Assembly (NCBI GenBank): GCA_910586925.1 | Contig: CAJUKG010000014.1 | Location: 1-46,520, forward strand | Source of the DNA: an uncultured Christensenellaceae bacterium | GTDB lineage: Bacteria > Bacillota > Clostridia > Christensenellales > Pumilibacteraceae | Reading direction: 5' to 3' | Length of the DNA stretch: 46,520 bases | Part shown: positions 32,561 through 41,258 of the stretch, one piece after another | Position numbering within the stretch: the first letter of the stretch is position 1 | Layout: the number at the start of each line of letters is the position of its first letter | Made by a program: the position numbers and the translations under genes | The notes under the pieces: generated by a model | Seen by the model: the letters and a program-made list of their open reading frames with translations, nothing else | Database searches by the model: none | Told to the model about the DNA's origin: nothing

Positions 32561-33702
32561 AAAAGCGATTTGTACAGCGCGACTATGTCCTCTTTCGTCG
32601 GATCTTTGGGATTGCCGGGACGGCAAGCGTCGTCCATAGCCGACTGCGCGAGGAAATCGACGTCTTCTTCCTTGACGATCGCTTTGAGGTCGCGGGGAAT
32701 ACCGACGTCCTCGGAGAGCTTCGCGACCGCGTCGCAAGCCGCTTTACGATATTCGGCTTGAGACATTTTTTCGGTGCCTTCCACGCCCATCGCTTTCGCT
32801 ATATCGCGGTACTTTTCGCCCGTCGCGTCCGCATTATACGCCATGACGGTCGGAAGCAGTATCGCATTCGCCACGCCGTGCGGGGTGTCGTACACCGCGC
32901 CGAGCGCGTGCGCCATAGAGTGAACGATGCCGAGCCCGACGTTGGAAAAGCCCATGCCCGCAATATACTGACCGAGAGCCATGCCTTCCCTGCCCGCCTT
33001 TTCGTTATTGACCGCGGCGCGGAGCGACTTGCTTATTATCTCGATCGCCTTGAGGTGGAACATGTCCGTCATTTCCCATGCACCCTTGGTGATATATCCC
33101 TCTATCGCATGAGTGAGTGCGTCCATGCCAGTCGAAGCGGTAAGACCTTTGGGCATCGTGCTCATAAGCTCGCTGTCCACAATCGCGACTACGGGTATGT
33201 CGTGCACGTCCACGCACACGAACTTGCGCTTTTTCTGCACGTCGGTGATCACGTAATTGATAGTGACTTCCGCCGCCGTACCCGCAGTCGTCGGAACGGC
33301 GATTATCGGCAGGCACGGATTTTTCGTGTCCGCAACGCCCTCGAGCGATCTCACGTCCGCAAAGCTCGGGTTTGTCATGATGATGCCTACCGCTTTTGCC
33401 GTATCCATAGACGAGCCGCCGCCGATCGCGATTATGCAGTCCGCCTTGCTCTTTTTGCATGCGGCGACGCCCGCCTGCACGTTTTCGATCGTCGGGTTCG
33501 CTTTGATCTCGCTGAACACGTCGTACTTGAGCCGCGCGCCGTCGAGCACGTCGGTTACTTTCTTTACTATCCCGAACTTGACGAGATCGGGATCTGCGCA
33601 CACAAATGCCTTTTTGAATCCGCGGCGTTTCACCTCACCCGCGATTTCCGCGACGCAGCCCGCGCCGTGATAGCTCGTTTCGTTGAGCACTATTCTACCC
33701 AT
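32557..33702 (-). CDS. fucO: Iron-containing alcohol dehydrogenase, lactaldehyde reductase-like
   Basis: This 381-residue type III (iron) alcohol dehydrogenase is of the FucO group. It has the NAD-binding GGGSSMDTAK (about residues 94-103), VPTTAGTAAEVT and the metal-binding set with IVHSMAHALGAVYDTPHG near 260-280. It would reduce L-lactaldehyde from RhaD to L-1,2-propanediol, regenerating NAD under anaerobic conditions. It is downstream of rhaD with its own promoter (138-bp gap), which suggests that it can be made apart from the rest of the operon. The start has AAGGAG. Confidence 0.9.
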   Translation of the reverse strand: MGRIVLNETSYHGAGCVAEIAGEVKRRGFKKAFVCADPDLVKFGIVKKVTDVLDGARLKYDVFSEIKANPTIENVQAGVAACKKSKADCIIAIGGGSSMDTAKAVGIIMTNPSFADVRSLEGVADTKNPCLPIIAVPTTAGTAAEVTINYVITDVQKKRKFVCVDVHDIPVVAIVDSELMSTMPKGLTASTGMDALTHAIEGYITKGAWEMTDMFHLKAIEIISKSLRAAVNNEKAGREGMALGQYIAGMGFSNVGLGIVHSMAHALGAVYDTPHGVANAILLPTVMAYNADATGEKYRDIAKAMGVEGTEKMSQAEYRKAACDAVAKLSEDVGIPRDLKAIVKEEDVDFLAQSAMDDACRPGNPKDPTKEDIVALYKSLL

Positions 33703-33786
33703 GATTGACTCCTTGTATGTAATTTATTTTTTTCGCACCGAACACGCCGCGTTTTTCCGCGACGCGTTATAACGTATTGCACCTAT

Positions 33787-33815
33787 ATATTACCACAAAA
33801 CGGTAAACTTTGCAA
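33787..33815 (-). promoter_or_regulatory. Internal promoter upstream of fucO
   Basis: On the minus strand TTGCAA (33815-33810), a 17-nt spacer and TAATAT (33792-33787). The leader then contains an 11-bp stem (33768-33758 with 33751-33741, loop GAAAAA), not followed by a T-run, so it is a leader structure rather than a plain terminator. Confidence 0.68.
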
Positions 33816-33840
33816 CAGGCGGCAACAAAAATCGACAAAC

Positions 33841-34728
33841 TTATTTAAGATCGAGAAAATCCTTCCGATACTTCACGCCGAACAGTTCGACGAGCTTGAC
33901 CATATCCTCGTCCTTTATCGTATTGACGCGAGGCAGGTGCGCGGTCAGCATATATATCTGCGCCGCTTTCTCCACCGTTTCGATAAGCCCGAACGTTTCG
34001 TCCATGGTTTTGCCCGCGCCGTAAATGCCGTGCATTGCCCACACGACGAGCCTGAAGTCGTGCATTTTCTTCGACGTCGCCACGCCTATCTCGTCGGTGC
34101 CGCAAAGCATCCACGGCAGTATTCCCACGCCGTCGGGGAAAACGACTATACATTCGGTGCACATTTCCCAAAGCGTGTGCGTGAATTTCTTTTCGTCCAG
34201 CTCGTGCACGTAATTCATGGCGAGGGTGTGCGTCGGGTGGCTGTGCATTATTACTCTGTTCTCGGGATCCACCGCGAGCCGCGCGGCATGGCACATGAGG
34301 TGCGAAGGCAGTTCGCTCGTCGGTCTGCCGCCGTCCTTGTATCCCCACAGCAATTCCACGCCCTTTTTATCCTCGGCGATACGCACGATGCCGAGGTTGG
34401 TTTCGGGATCGGCTTTCACGTTCTTGAAATACTTGCCCGTGCCCGTCACGAGGAAGATCTTGCCGACGAGCGAGGACACGTCGAAGTTCGCCGCATTCAC
34501 GCCCATGAGCGGAATGGTGCGCTTGACGTCGTTCAAATCGAGATATTCGCCCACCTCTTTCTCGTCGAGGAGATAACTGATATTCCCGCCGTTGCGTTCG
34601 TCCCAGCCCAGCCTGTACATATTATCCGCGGTGTCGCACATTTCTCTTACGAACGGCGCGTCGAAAATATCTTTGCATGCGCGCTTGATAGTCGCGCCCG
34701 CCTTGCGTACTTCGTCCATGAAACCCAT
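33841..34728 (-). CDS. rhaD: Rhamnulose-1-phosphate aldolase
   Basis: This is a 295-residue class II (zinc) aldolase. It splits L-rhamnulose 1-phosphate into DHAP and L-lactaldehyde in the cytosol. The zinc-binding HSHPTH (around residue 155) and AMHGIYGAG (around 236) are visible, with NGGNISYLL and GTGKYFKN near the N-terminus. The start has AAAGGAGAG inside the end of rhaA, and one base separates the rhaA stop from its ATG, so the two are coupled. Family length and all motifs are normal. Confidence 0.95.
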   Translation of the reverse strand: MGFMDEVRKAGATIKRACKDIFDAPFVREMCDTADNMYRLGWDERNGGNISYLLDEKEVGEYLDLNDVKRTIPLMGVNAANFDVSSLVGKIFLVTGTGKYFKNVKADPETNLGIVRIAEDKKGVELLWGYKDGGRPTSELPSHLMCHAARLAVDPENRVIMHSHPTHTLAMNYVHELDEKKFTHTLWEMCTECIVVFPDGVGILPWMLCGTDEIGVATSKKMHDFRLVVWAMHGIYGAGKTMDETFGLIETVEKAAQIYMLTAHLPRVNTIKDEDMVKLVELFGVKYRKDFLDLK

Positions 34729-34729
34729 A

Positions 34730-35965
34730 TCAGTTTCTCTCCTTTAGTATTTTGTTTTCGTATTTCCGAATATCGGTCAAATAGTTTTCGGTAAGTTTCT
34801 CGCGCTCGAGATACTCGCGCCACACGTCGCCGAACGGCAATGTTTTGTACTCCTCCTGTTCGACCATCAATGCGGTAAAGTCGCTTTCGTCCTGCAATTT
34901 TTTAAGTGCCGCATGGTTGATGAGCAATGCGTAAAGCAACGCTTTTTGCATGGCGCGCTGTCCCGTCACCCATGCCGACAGTCTGTTTATGCTCGCGTCG
35001 AAATAGTCGAGCGCGATCTTCACCTTGCCTATCGCGCCGTTACGCACGATCTCTTTCGCGATCTCTTTGAGTTCGTCCTCGAAAAGCACGACGTGATCGC
35101 TGTCCCAACGCACGCCGCGCGTTACGTGGAGCGCGACCGTGTCGTAGAACGCGAGGAGCGCGGGGAGCTTGTCGCTCACGTACTCGAGCGGGTGATAATG
35201 CCCGTTGTCGAGCAAACAGCAAATATCGTTCTTCGCCGCGTAGTTTTGATAAAACTCGTTACTTCCGACGGTGTAGCTCTCGACGCCTATCCCGAACACT
35301 TTGCTCTCGACGGCGACGATAACTTTGCTCTTGTCGTACCCGCATGCGAGGATCTCGTCGAGCGACGCTTTTAGCCGCAGTCGCGGCGTGAGCCTGTCTG
35401 CCGGCACGTCCTTGAACCCGTCGGGGATCCAAATATTGACGGTGCACGGAGAACCGAATTCGTCCGCGAAATACTCGGTGATCTTAAGACAGCTTATGCA
35501 ATGCCGCACCCAGAACGCCCGCACTTCGGGATCGGGCGACGACAGCGTAAGCCCGTTTTTCACGAGCGGATGCGAGAACATCGTCGGATTGAAGTCTATA
35601 CCGTCAAACCCCGATTTTTTCGCAAACTCCACCCACGGCGCGAAATGCTCGGGCGCGTACTTATCTCTGTCGACTTTGTCGCCGCCGAGCACTGCGTAGC
35701 TCGCGTGAAGATTGAGCCGCTTTTTGCCGGGCATGAGCGAAAACGCCTTTTTAATATCCGATTTCAACTCGTCGAAATTGCGTGCGCGTCCCTTGTAGTT
35801 CCCCGTCGTTTGTATACCGCCCGAAAGACTCCCGCCGCCGTCAAGCCCGATCACGTCGTCGCCCTGCCAGCAATGCACGCTTATCGGGATCTCTTTGAGC
35901 GCGGCGATCGCCGCCTCGACGTCCACGCCTTTCGCGGCATACAGTTTTTTTGCCGAATCGTACAT
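34730..35965 (-). CDS. rhaA: L-rhamnose isomerase
   Basis: This 411-residue TIM-barrel isomerase converts L-rhamnose and L-rhamnulose. It has HCWQGDDVIGLDGG (about residues 32-45), HFAPWVEFAKK, VAVESKVFGIG, LLDNGHYHP and WDSDHVV, which supply the metal and catalytic residues. The start at 35965 has AAAAGGAGAG and is preferred over the in-frame start at 36007, which overlaps the rhaB stop region. The gap to rhaB is 38 bp and to rhaD 1 bp. Confidence 0.95.
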   Translation of the reverse strand: MYDSAKKLYAAKGVDVEAAIAALKEIPISVHCWQGDDVIGLDGGGSLSGGIQTTGNYKGRARNFDELKSDIKKAFSLMPGKKRLNLHASYAVLGGDKVDRDKYAPEHFAPWVEFAKKSGFDGIDFNPTMFSHPLVKNGLTLSSPDPEVRAFWVRHCISCLKITEYFADEFGSPCTVNIWIPDGFKDVPADRLTPRLRLKASLDEILACGYDKSKVIVAVESKVFGIGVESYTVGSNEFYQNYAAKNDICCLLDNGHYHPLEYVSDKLPALLAFYDTVALHVTRGVRWDSDHVVLFEDELKEIAKEIVRNGAIGKVKIALDYFDASINRLSAWVTGQRAMQKALLYALLINHAALKKLQDESDFTALMVEQEEYKTLPFGDVWREYLEREKLTENYLTDIRKYENKILKERN

Positions 35966-36003
35966 GTTACTCTCCTTTTGATGCCTTATTTCGTATGCCT
36001 GTA

Positions 36004-37305
36004 TCACAACACACGCATTTGTATTTTCAGATTGCCGAGTGCCGTCGCCTCGACGGGAAGCGCGATAACTTTCTTGCCCGTCGCGACCTCGGTCAACTCG
36101 TTTAGATAGGTGTTGTTCGCGCCGCCGCCGACGATATATATTTCATCGAACCCGCGCCCGATATTGCGCTCGGACTCGCGAACCGCGACGCCGTAACTTT
36201 CGGCAAGCGAGCGGAACGCGCAGGCGAAATAATCGAAATCGGTTTGCGGCTTGCGCTTGAGCTTGCCGTAAAACGCGCCGCGCATGCTCTTTGGCGCGAG
36301 GAAATTTTGCCCGTTTACGTTTACCGTCTCTTTGAAGTTTGCGGTTTTTGCCCCCGCAATAATGTCCGCGAAACTCATGTTCGGGCAAAGCTCGTCCTTG
36401 AGCCTGTTCACCACCCACATGCCCATGATGTTCTTTTGATAGCGAATATACCCGACGCCGCCCTCGTTGCTGTAGTTCGCCGCCATGCTCGCTTCGTCGG
36501 ATATTACTTGGGGGACTTTTACCCCGAGCAGCGACCACGTGCCGCTCGATATGTACGCTTGACCGTCGCGCATGGGTATGCCTTCCACCGCGCTCGCGGT
36601 GTCATGGCTCGCGCACAGCACGACCTTCGCGTCGTGACCTACATGATCGCGCACTTCTTTCGTGAACCCGCCGACGACGGTGCCGGGCGGCGAAAGTTTG
36701 CCGAACAGCTCTGCGGGAAGTCCCAACCGCGATATTATCTCGCCGTCGAACTCGCCCGTCTTGCCGTTTACAAGCCCCGTCGTAGTCGCGTTTGTGTATT
36801 CGTGCGCTTTGACGCCGGTAAGTTTATACGTCAGATACTCGGGGATCATCAAGTAATCGGTAACGCCGCGAAGCCTTGCTCCGATCAGATCGTAATACAG
36901 CTGATAGACGGTGTTGAACGGTTGGAACTGTATACCCGTCCTTTTGTACAGTTCGGCGAACGGTATTTTCGCATGGACTTGCGGAATACTGCATTCCGTC
37001 CTGCCGTCGCGGTACGCATAGCACGGCACGACGGGCGTATCGCCGCGCATGAGCACGTAGTCGACGCCCCAAGTGTCGATAGCTACCGAACAAAGCTCGT
37101 CGCCGTATTTATCGAACGCCGCCTTTATCCCGTCGAGCACGCTGCGCCACAGTCCGTCTATATCCCACACGAGATGCCCGTCGCGCTCGGCAACGCCGTT
37201 CCCGAACCGAAAAACTTCGTCGGTGCGAATATCGCCGCCGTCCGTCCAACCTACTATGTGCCTGCCGCTCGACGCGCCTATATCTATAGCCAAATACCGA
37301 TTCAT
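36004..37305 (-). CDS. rhaB: Rhamnulokinase
   Basis: This 433-residue FGGY-family kinase phosphorylates L-rhamnulose at C1. The motifs are DIGASSGRHIVGW (about residues 7-19), AIDTWGVDYVLM, CYAYRDGRT, ATTTGLVNGKTGEFD, CASHDTASAV, SSGTWSLLGV and IVGGGANNTYLNEL. The start at 37305 has GGAGTG; one base separates it from the rhamnosidase stop. It is the second gene of the GH78-rhaB-rhaA-rhaD unit. Confidence 0.95.
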   Translation of the reverse strand: MNRYLAIDIGASSGRHIVGWTDGGDIRTDEVFRFGNGVAERDGHLVWDIDGLWRSVLDGIKAAFDKYGDELCSVAIDTWGVDYVLMRGDTPVVPCYAYRDGRTECSIPQVHAKIPFAELYKRTGIQFQPFNTVYQLYYDLIGARLRGVTDYLMIPEYLTYKLTGVKAHEYTNATTTGLVNGKTGEFDGEIISRLGLPAELFGKLSPPGTVVGGFTKEVRDHVGHDAKVVLCASHDTASAVEGIPMRDGQAYISSGTWSLLGVKVPQVISDEASMAANYSNEGGVGYIRYQKNIMGMWVVNRLKDELCPNMSFADIIAGAKTANFKETVNVNGQNFLAPKSMRGAFYGKLKRKPQTDFDYFACAFRSLAESYGVAVRESERNIGRGFDEIYIVGGGANNTYLNELTEVATGKKVIALPVEATALGNLKIQMRVL

Positions 37306-37306
37306 A

Positions 37307-39847
37307 TCACTCCGCCGCGCACTCGAACGCATACTTACCGCTGCCGACTTCGCGCTTTTCGCCGTTCGGCAACACCACCTCGCACCGCGTGCATGCGGGC
37401 ACTTTCACTTCGAGCACGAACTTACCGCCCTCTATCTTCCAATCGCTCGACGCGATGCCGTAAGGCGTGCGCACTTCGCCGCGAGCAAACGTAAGCCCGC
37501 CGCCGACAAGCGGCGCGACGCGGAACGTCTTATACCCGCCCGATGTCGGTTCGATGCCTACGACCCGCCGATACAAAAATTCTCCGACCGAGCCGCTCGC
37601 ATAATGATTAAACGAAATCATGCCGCCCGTGCCGTCCGCCGTGCCCTTGTTGGACATAGCGTCCCACCGTTCCCAAATGGTAGTGCCGCCCGCCTTGACC
37701 TCGTACAGCCAGGACGGACATTCCTCGTTCATGAGCATGCCGAACGCCGTATCCGCATGCCCGCTGTCGGCGAGCGCGAACAGTATAAACGGCGTACCGG
37801 GGAAACCGGTCGCTATGCGGTACCCGTTTTTCTCGACGAGCCGCGCGAGGTTTTCAGCCGCGCCGCGCTTTGCCCCGTCGGTTGCGAACATGTCGAAAGC
37901 GATGGGGAGCACGTACCCCGTCTGAAATTCTTTCTTGAGTTTGCCCTTGCCGTCGGTGAACACGCACTCGTAAGCGTTAGCCACTTTCTTCGACAGCTTT
38001 TTATACCGCGCCGCGTCCTCCGCATTACCGAGAAGCTCCGCGATATGCGAAAGCAGTCCGCTCGTCCTGCAAAGGCTCGCCGTAGCCGTCCACGGGTGAC
38101 GCTTTTGCCAGCCGCTCATCTTCGGTTCGTCGGGTGCGAGCCAATCGCCGAAGTGCAACATGGAGATCGACTTCCAAATATATCTGCGCTTGCCGACGCT
38201 CATGAAGCTCGCCCACTTGCGGCACGCCTCCACGTACTTGCGCATTGTCGGATACATTTTGCGAAGCAGTTCTTTGTCGCCGCGCGCGAGATACTCGGCG
38301 TACGGCACCGTCAGACATGCGTCGCCCCAAAAATCCACCGCCATGACCGGCATCGTCGCGGGGAAGCCGTAACCCTGCACGGGCACGGTGTTGGGAATAC
38401 CGCCCGATTTAAGCTGTTCCGCCTTGACGTCGTTAAGCCATTTTTCCAAAAACCTCGACATATCGAAGTTATAGCACGCGGTCGGCGCGAACACAGATAT
38501 GTCGCCCGTCCAGCCCATGCGCTCGTCGCGCTGCGGACAGTCGGTGGGAATATCCAAAAAGTTGGACTTCGCGCTCCACAGAATGTTTTGCTGCAGCCTG
38601 TTGACGCGCTCGTCCGAGCACTCGAATTCGCCGTTTGCCGCTATGTCCGAAGTCAACACCTTCGCCGTGAGTTCTATGTCCGCTTCGGCGACGCCGCGCA
38701 CTCCGACGTACCTAAATCCCATGTACGTAAGCTCGGGCGAATATTCGTTCTCGCCGTCCTTGCATATGTAAGTCGCGGTAGCCTTTGCCGAACGCAACAG
38801 CTCGGTGTACAGACTGCCGTCGTCCTTGAGTATCTCGGCGTGGCGAAACACTATTCTGTCACCTTTTTTGCCGTTGATCTTCGCTTTGACGACGCCCGCG
38901 AAATTCTGACCGAAGTCGTAAATTATCTCGCCGTCGCTCCGCACCGTTTTGGATACGGGCGCGAGTTCTTCGCGAACGACGACGGGCGCGCCGAAGTCCG
39001 CTACTATGCGCGGCGATATTTTTATTTTTTCTTCCGCCGCCGCGCGCCAGCTCGCTTTATCAAGCTCGACCGTCGCGTCGTAAGTTTCGCCGTCGTAAAA
39101 ATCCGCTTCGCGGTACGCGCCGTCGCGAGTGACCTGCCAATCGGTGTCTGTTCCGATCACCTCGCTGCTGCCGTCCGCGTACGTTACGCGCAGTTCCAAA
39201 AGCAACGCCTGACGCGGCGCGGTGACGCGGTTCTTGCGCGTGAACACGAACGACCCGACCGCCCAACCGCCGCCGACAACGGCGACAAGCTCGCTGTTGT
39301 CTCGAAGCATGTCGGTAACGTCGTACGTCTGGTACATGAGCGTCGTTTTATACGAAGTGAAGCCGGGCGCGAAATACTTATCGCCCGCTTTTTTGCCGTC
39401 GATGAACAGATCGTATATCCCGAGCGCGGTCGCGCAGATCACAGCCTTTTCGGGCACGCCCTTCAGCGCGAGCTTTTTCCTGAAAGTGAGCGGAACGGGC
39501 GATACGCGTTTTTCGGTAAACTTGTACGTGCCGTCGGTGATCCACTTCGCCTGCCACGGCTCCGAAAGCCTGCCCGTCGAAAAACAGACGGACCGGGTAT
39601 CCGACTCGCCGTTGTCGAGATATGCCGTAACCTCCGCGGTGTACTCGGTAAACGGCTCGAGCTTGCCGCCGAGCGGTATGAGTATCTGTTCGGAAGTGAC
39701 CGTTTCCCAATCCCCGAGCTTGATTTCCGCACGGTCGAGCGCGACGTTCTCGGCGTCCGTTTCCAGCGAAAACGACAGGCGCGGATGCTCGGCGTCGGTG
39801 ACGGCACCGCGCGTAAGATTTTCGATTGACAGCTGATCTATTCTCAT
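37307..39847 (-). CDS. Alpha-L-rhamnosidase, glycoside hydrolase family 78
   Basis: This 846-residue GH78 enzyme has no signal peptide, so it acts inside the cell on imported rhamnosides. The N-terminal beta domains include RLSFSLETDAENV, LGIYDLFIDGKKAGD and YDFGQNFAGVVKAKI. The catalytic (alpha/alpha)6 barrel has DCPQRDERMGWTGD near residue 440, which includes the general acid, and TTIWERWDAM near 720, the other catalytic Glu. The C-terminal beta domain contains YKTFRVAPLVGGGL. It has the normal length for the family. The start at 39847 has a GGTGG site. First gene of the rhamnose operon, so the operon is built for rhamnose-capped glycans or plant glycosides rather than free rhamnose alone. 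Confidence 0.95.
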   Translation of the reverse strand: MRIDQLSIENLTRGAVTDAEHPRLSFSLETDAENVALDRAEIKLGDWETVTSEQILIPLGGKLEPFTEYTAEVTAYLDNGESDTRSVCFSTGRLSEPWQAKWITDGTYKFTEKRVSPVPLTFRKKLALKGVPEKAVICATALGIYDLFIDGKKAGDKYFAPGFTSYKTTLMYQTYDVTDMLRDNSELVAVVGGGWAVGSFVFTRKNRVTAPRQALLLELRVTYADGSSEVIGTDTDWQVTRDGAYREADFYDGETYDATVELDKASWRAAAEEKIKISPRIVADFGAPVVVREELAPVSKTVRSDGEIIYDFGQNFAGVVKAKINGKKGDRIVFRHAEILKDDGSLYTELLRSAKATATYICKDGENEYSPELTYMGFRYVGVRGVAEADIELTAKVLTSDIAANGEFECSDERVNRLQQNILWSAKSNFLDIPTDCPQRDERMGWTGDISVFAPTACYNFDMSRFLEKWLNDVKAEQLKSGGIPNTVPVQGYGFPATMPVMAVDFWGDACLTVPYAEYLARGDKELLRKMYPTMRKYVEACRKWASFMSVGKRRYIWKSISMLHFGDWLAPDEPKMSGWQKRHPWTATASLCRTSGLLSHIAELLGNAEDAARYKKLSKKVANAYECVFTDGKGKLKKEFQTGYVLPIAFDMFATDGAKRGAAENLARLVEKNGYRIATGFPGTPFILFALADSGHADTAFGMLMNEECPSWLYEVKAGGTTIWERWDAMSNKGTADGTGGMISFNHYASGSVGEFLYRRVVGIEPTSGGYKTFRVAPLVGGGLTFARGEVRTPYGIASSDWKIEGGKFVLEVKVPACTRCEVVLPNGEKREVGSGKYAFECAAE

Positions 39848-39870
39848 GTTTCCACCGTATTCCGGAGATT

Positions 39871-39908
39871 TTATCGCAATAATACACTGCGCATTATCGC
39901 TAATACAC
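39871..39908 (-). promoter_or_regulatory. Direct repeat at the rhamnose-operon start site, candidate operator
   Basis: TTATCGCAATAATACAC (39871-39887) and TTATCGCTAATACAC (39894-39908), read on the plus strand, are nearly identical direct repeats. They lie at or just after the predicted transcription start, where a repressor would act. Confidence 0.55.
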
Positions 39909-39912
39909 AATA

Positions 39913-39941
39913 ATCGTACTATATTACGAGCTATTTGTCAA
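39913..39941 (-). promoter_or_regulatory. Promoter of the rhamnose operon
   Basis: On the minus strand TTGACA (39941-39936), a 17-nt spacer and TACGAT (39918-39913). The weak -10 box suits a regulated promoter. The rest of the 351-bp gap (39942-40161) has no gene; it holds a short direct repeat (AAATGAGCAAAA / AAAGTGAGCAAAA near 40000-40026) of unknown role. Confidence 0.65.
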
Positions 39942-40161
39942 TATCTTTCAATATTTTGATAATTATTATGACAAATGCGCAAATTTTTCCGCCCAAATGA
40001 GCAAAACAGCGCGAAAGTGAGCAAAATTCACACGCACCGCCATGACCGCGGGAACTGACGCCGCACATCGCACCGCCCGACTGCCGTCATGTTATTTCCA
40101 ACGGCGCGTTTAACGGCGATTGCGGTCGCCGCCGCTAATTATACATTCCGCATTTCCTTTG

Positions 40162-40190
40162 TTGACAATTTCGTCGCCGCGTTATATAAT
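40162..40190 (+). promoter_or_regulatory. Promoter of the YitT gene, likely giving a leaderless mRNA
   Basis: TTGACA (40162-40167), a 17-nt spacer and TATAAT (40185-40190) match the consensus perfectly. The ATG begins at 40199, only 8 nt after the -10 box, so transcription should start at or within about 2 nt of the start codon. Confidence 0.8.
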
Positions 40191-40198
40191 ATAAACGT

Positions 40199-41089
40199 AT
40201 GGAAAAGGAAAAGAAAATAATAATCGCAAAAAACTGCGCGTTCATAACGTTGGGTTGCATTATCTACTCGCTCGGAGTGGCGTTGTTTCTCGACCCGTAC
40301 GGCATAGCGTCGGGCGGCGTGACGGGCATCGCGATCATAATTAACTACGCCACGAACGACGTTATAGGTACGGGCTGGCTCATACTCATAATCAACGTGC
40401 CGCTTTTTATAATCGGCGCGATATTCTTCGGCAAAACGTTTATAATCTCGTCGATAATAAGCACCGCGCTCTCCTCGGGGCTTATCGAGCTGTGGGCGAA
40501 ATTCGTCGTACCGCACATACCCGTCATGGGCAACTCGCTGATAGCTCCCGTCGTCGGCGGCGCGCTGTTCGGGTTCGGGCTGGGGCTTATATTCCGCGCG
40601 GGAAGTTCGACGGGCGGCACCGACATAATAGTCAAACTGTTGCGCAGAAAGTTCAGACACCTTCGCACGGGCATAATTTCCATGGCGGTAGACGTCGTTA
40701 TTGTCGCGGCGTCGGGCTTTGTTTACAAGGATATGGAACTGCTTATTCTGACGGTGCTTTCCATAATAGTATTTACCGTCATGTTCGACCGCGCGCTTTA
40801 CGGCGGCAGTTCTGCGATACTCGTTCATATCGTCACCACCGAAGACAAAGTGCAGCCTATTTGCGACGGCATACTCAACGACCTCGACAGCAGCGCGACC
40901 ATTTTCGACGCAAAAGGCGCGTACTCGCAACAAGACAAAGCGGTCATTATGTGCGTCATCAAAAACTTCCTCTATCCGCGGCTTCGCGACATAATAAAGA
41001 AATACGACGAAACCGCGTTCACTATAGTGTCGTCCGCCAAAGAGATCTACGGAGAAGGGTTCAAAGACCACAACGCCGAAGAACTGTAG
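40199..41089 (+). CDS. YitT-family membrane protein
   Basis: This 296-residue protein has an N-terminal YitT_membrane (DUF161) region with five or six transmembrane segments (CAFITLGCIIYSLGVALF, WLILIINVPLFIIGAIFF, ISSIISTALSSGLIELW and others). A GSSTGGTDIIVKLL loop is typical of the family. A cytosolic DUF2179 domain (about 210-285) follows, with DKAVIMCVIKNFLYPRLRDIIKKYD. The function of the family is poorly known. No ribosome site precedes the ATG, in line with a leaderless message. It has its own promoter and terminator. Confidence 0.9.
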   Translation: MEKEKKIIIAKNCAFITLGCIIYSLGVALFLDPYGIASGGVTGIAIIINYATNDVIGTGWLILIINVPLFIIGAIFFGKTFIISSIISTALSSGLIELWAKFVVPHIPVMGNSLIAPVVGGALFGFGLGLIFRAGSSTGGTDIIVKLLRRKFRHLRTGIISMAVDVVIVAASGFVYKDMELLILTVLSIIVFTVMFDRALYGGSSAILVHIVTTEDKVQPICDGILNDLDSSATIFDAKGAYSQQDKAVIMCVIKNFLYPRLRDIIKKYDETAFTIVSSAKEIYGEGFKDHNAEEL

Positions 41090-41108
41090 TTTCCGCACGC
41101 AACGCAGT

Positions 41109-41150
41109 CAAAAACCCGTCCCCGCCGCGACCGCGACGGGGATTTTTGAT
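41109..41150 (+). terminator. Terminator after the YitT gene
   Basis: A GC-rich stem (CCCCG ... CGGGG around 41120-41141) is flanked by AAAAA and TTTTT, so it can work on both strands. Confidence 0.85.
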
Positions 41151-41163
41151 TCGCGTCGAGATA

Positions 41164-41192
41164 TTGACTTTGCCCGCCGCAAGTGGTATAAT
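41164..41192 (+). promoter_or_regulatory. Promoter of the FtsX-type permease gene
   Basis: TTGACT (41164-41169), a 17-nt spacer and TATAAT (41187-41192), about 67 nt upstream of the ATG. Confidence 0.8.
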
Positions 41193-41258
41193 ATAATATA
41201 TCGCGCCGTAGACGAAGCCCCGTCAAAACGCCGAAGAAAACGCTCGCAAGGTGAAATT

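Noticed and set aside
39942..40161. Small gene in the gap between the rhamnosidase and YitT genes
   Set aside because: No frame with a ribosome site or sensible protein was seen; only a short AGCAAAA direct repeat is present.
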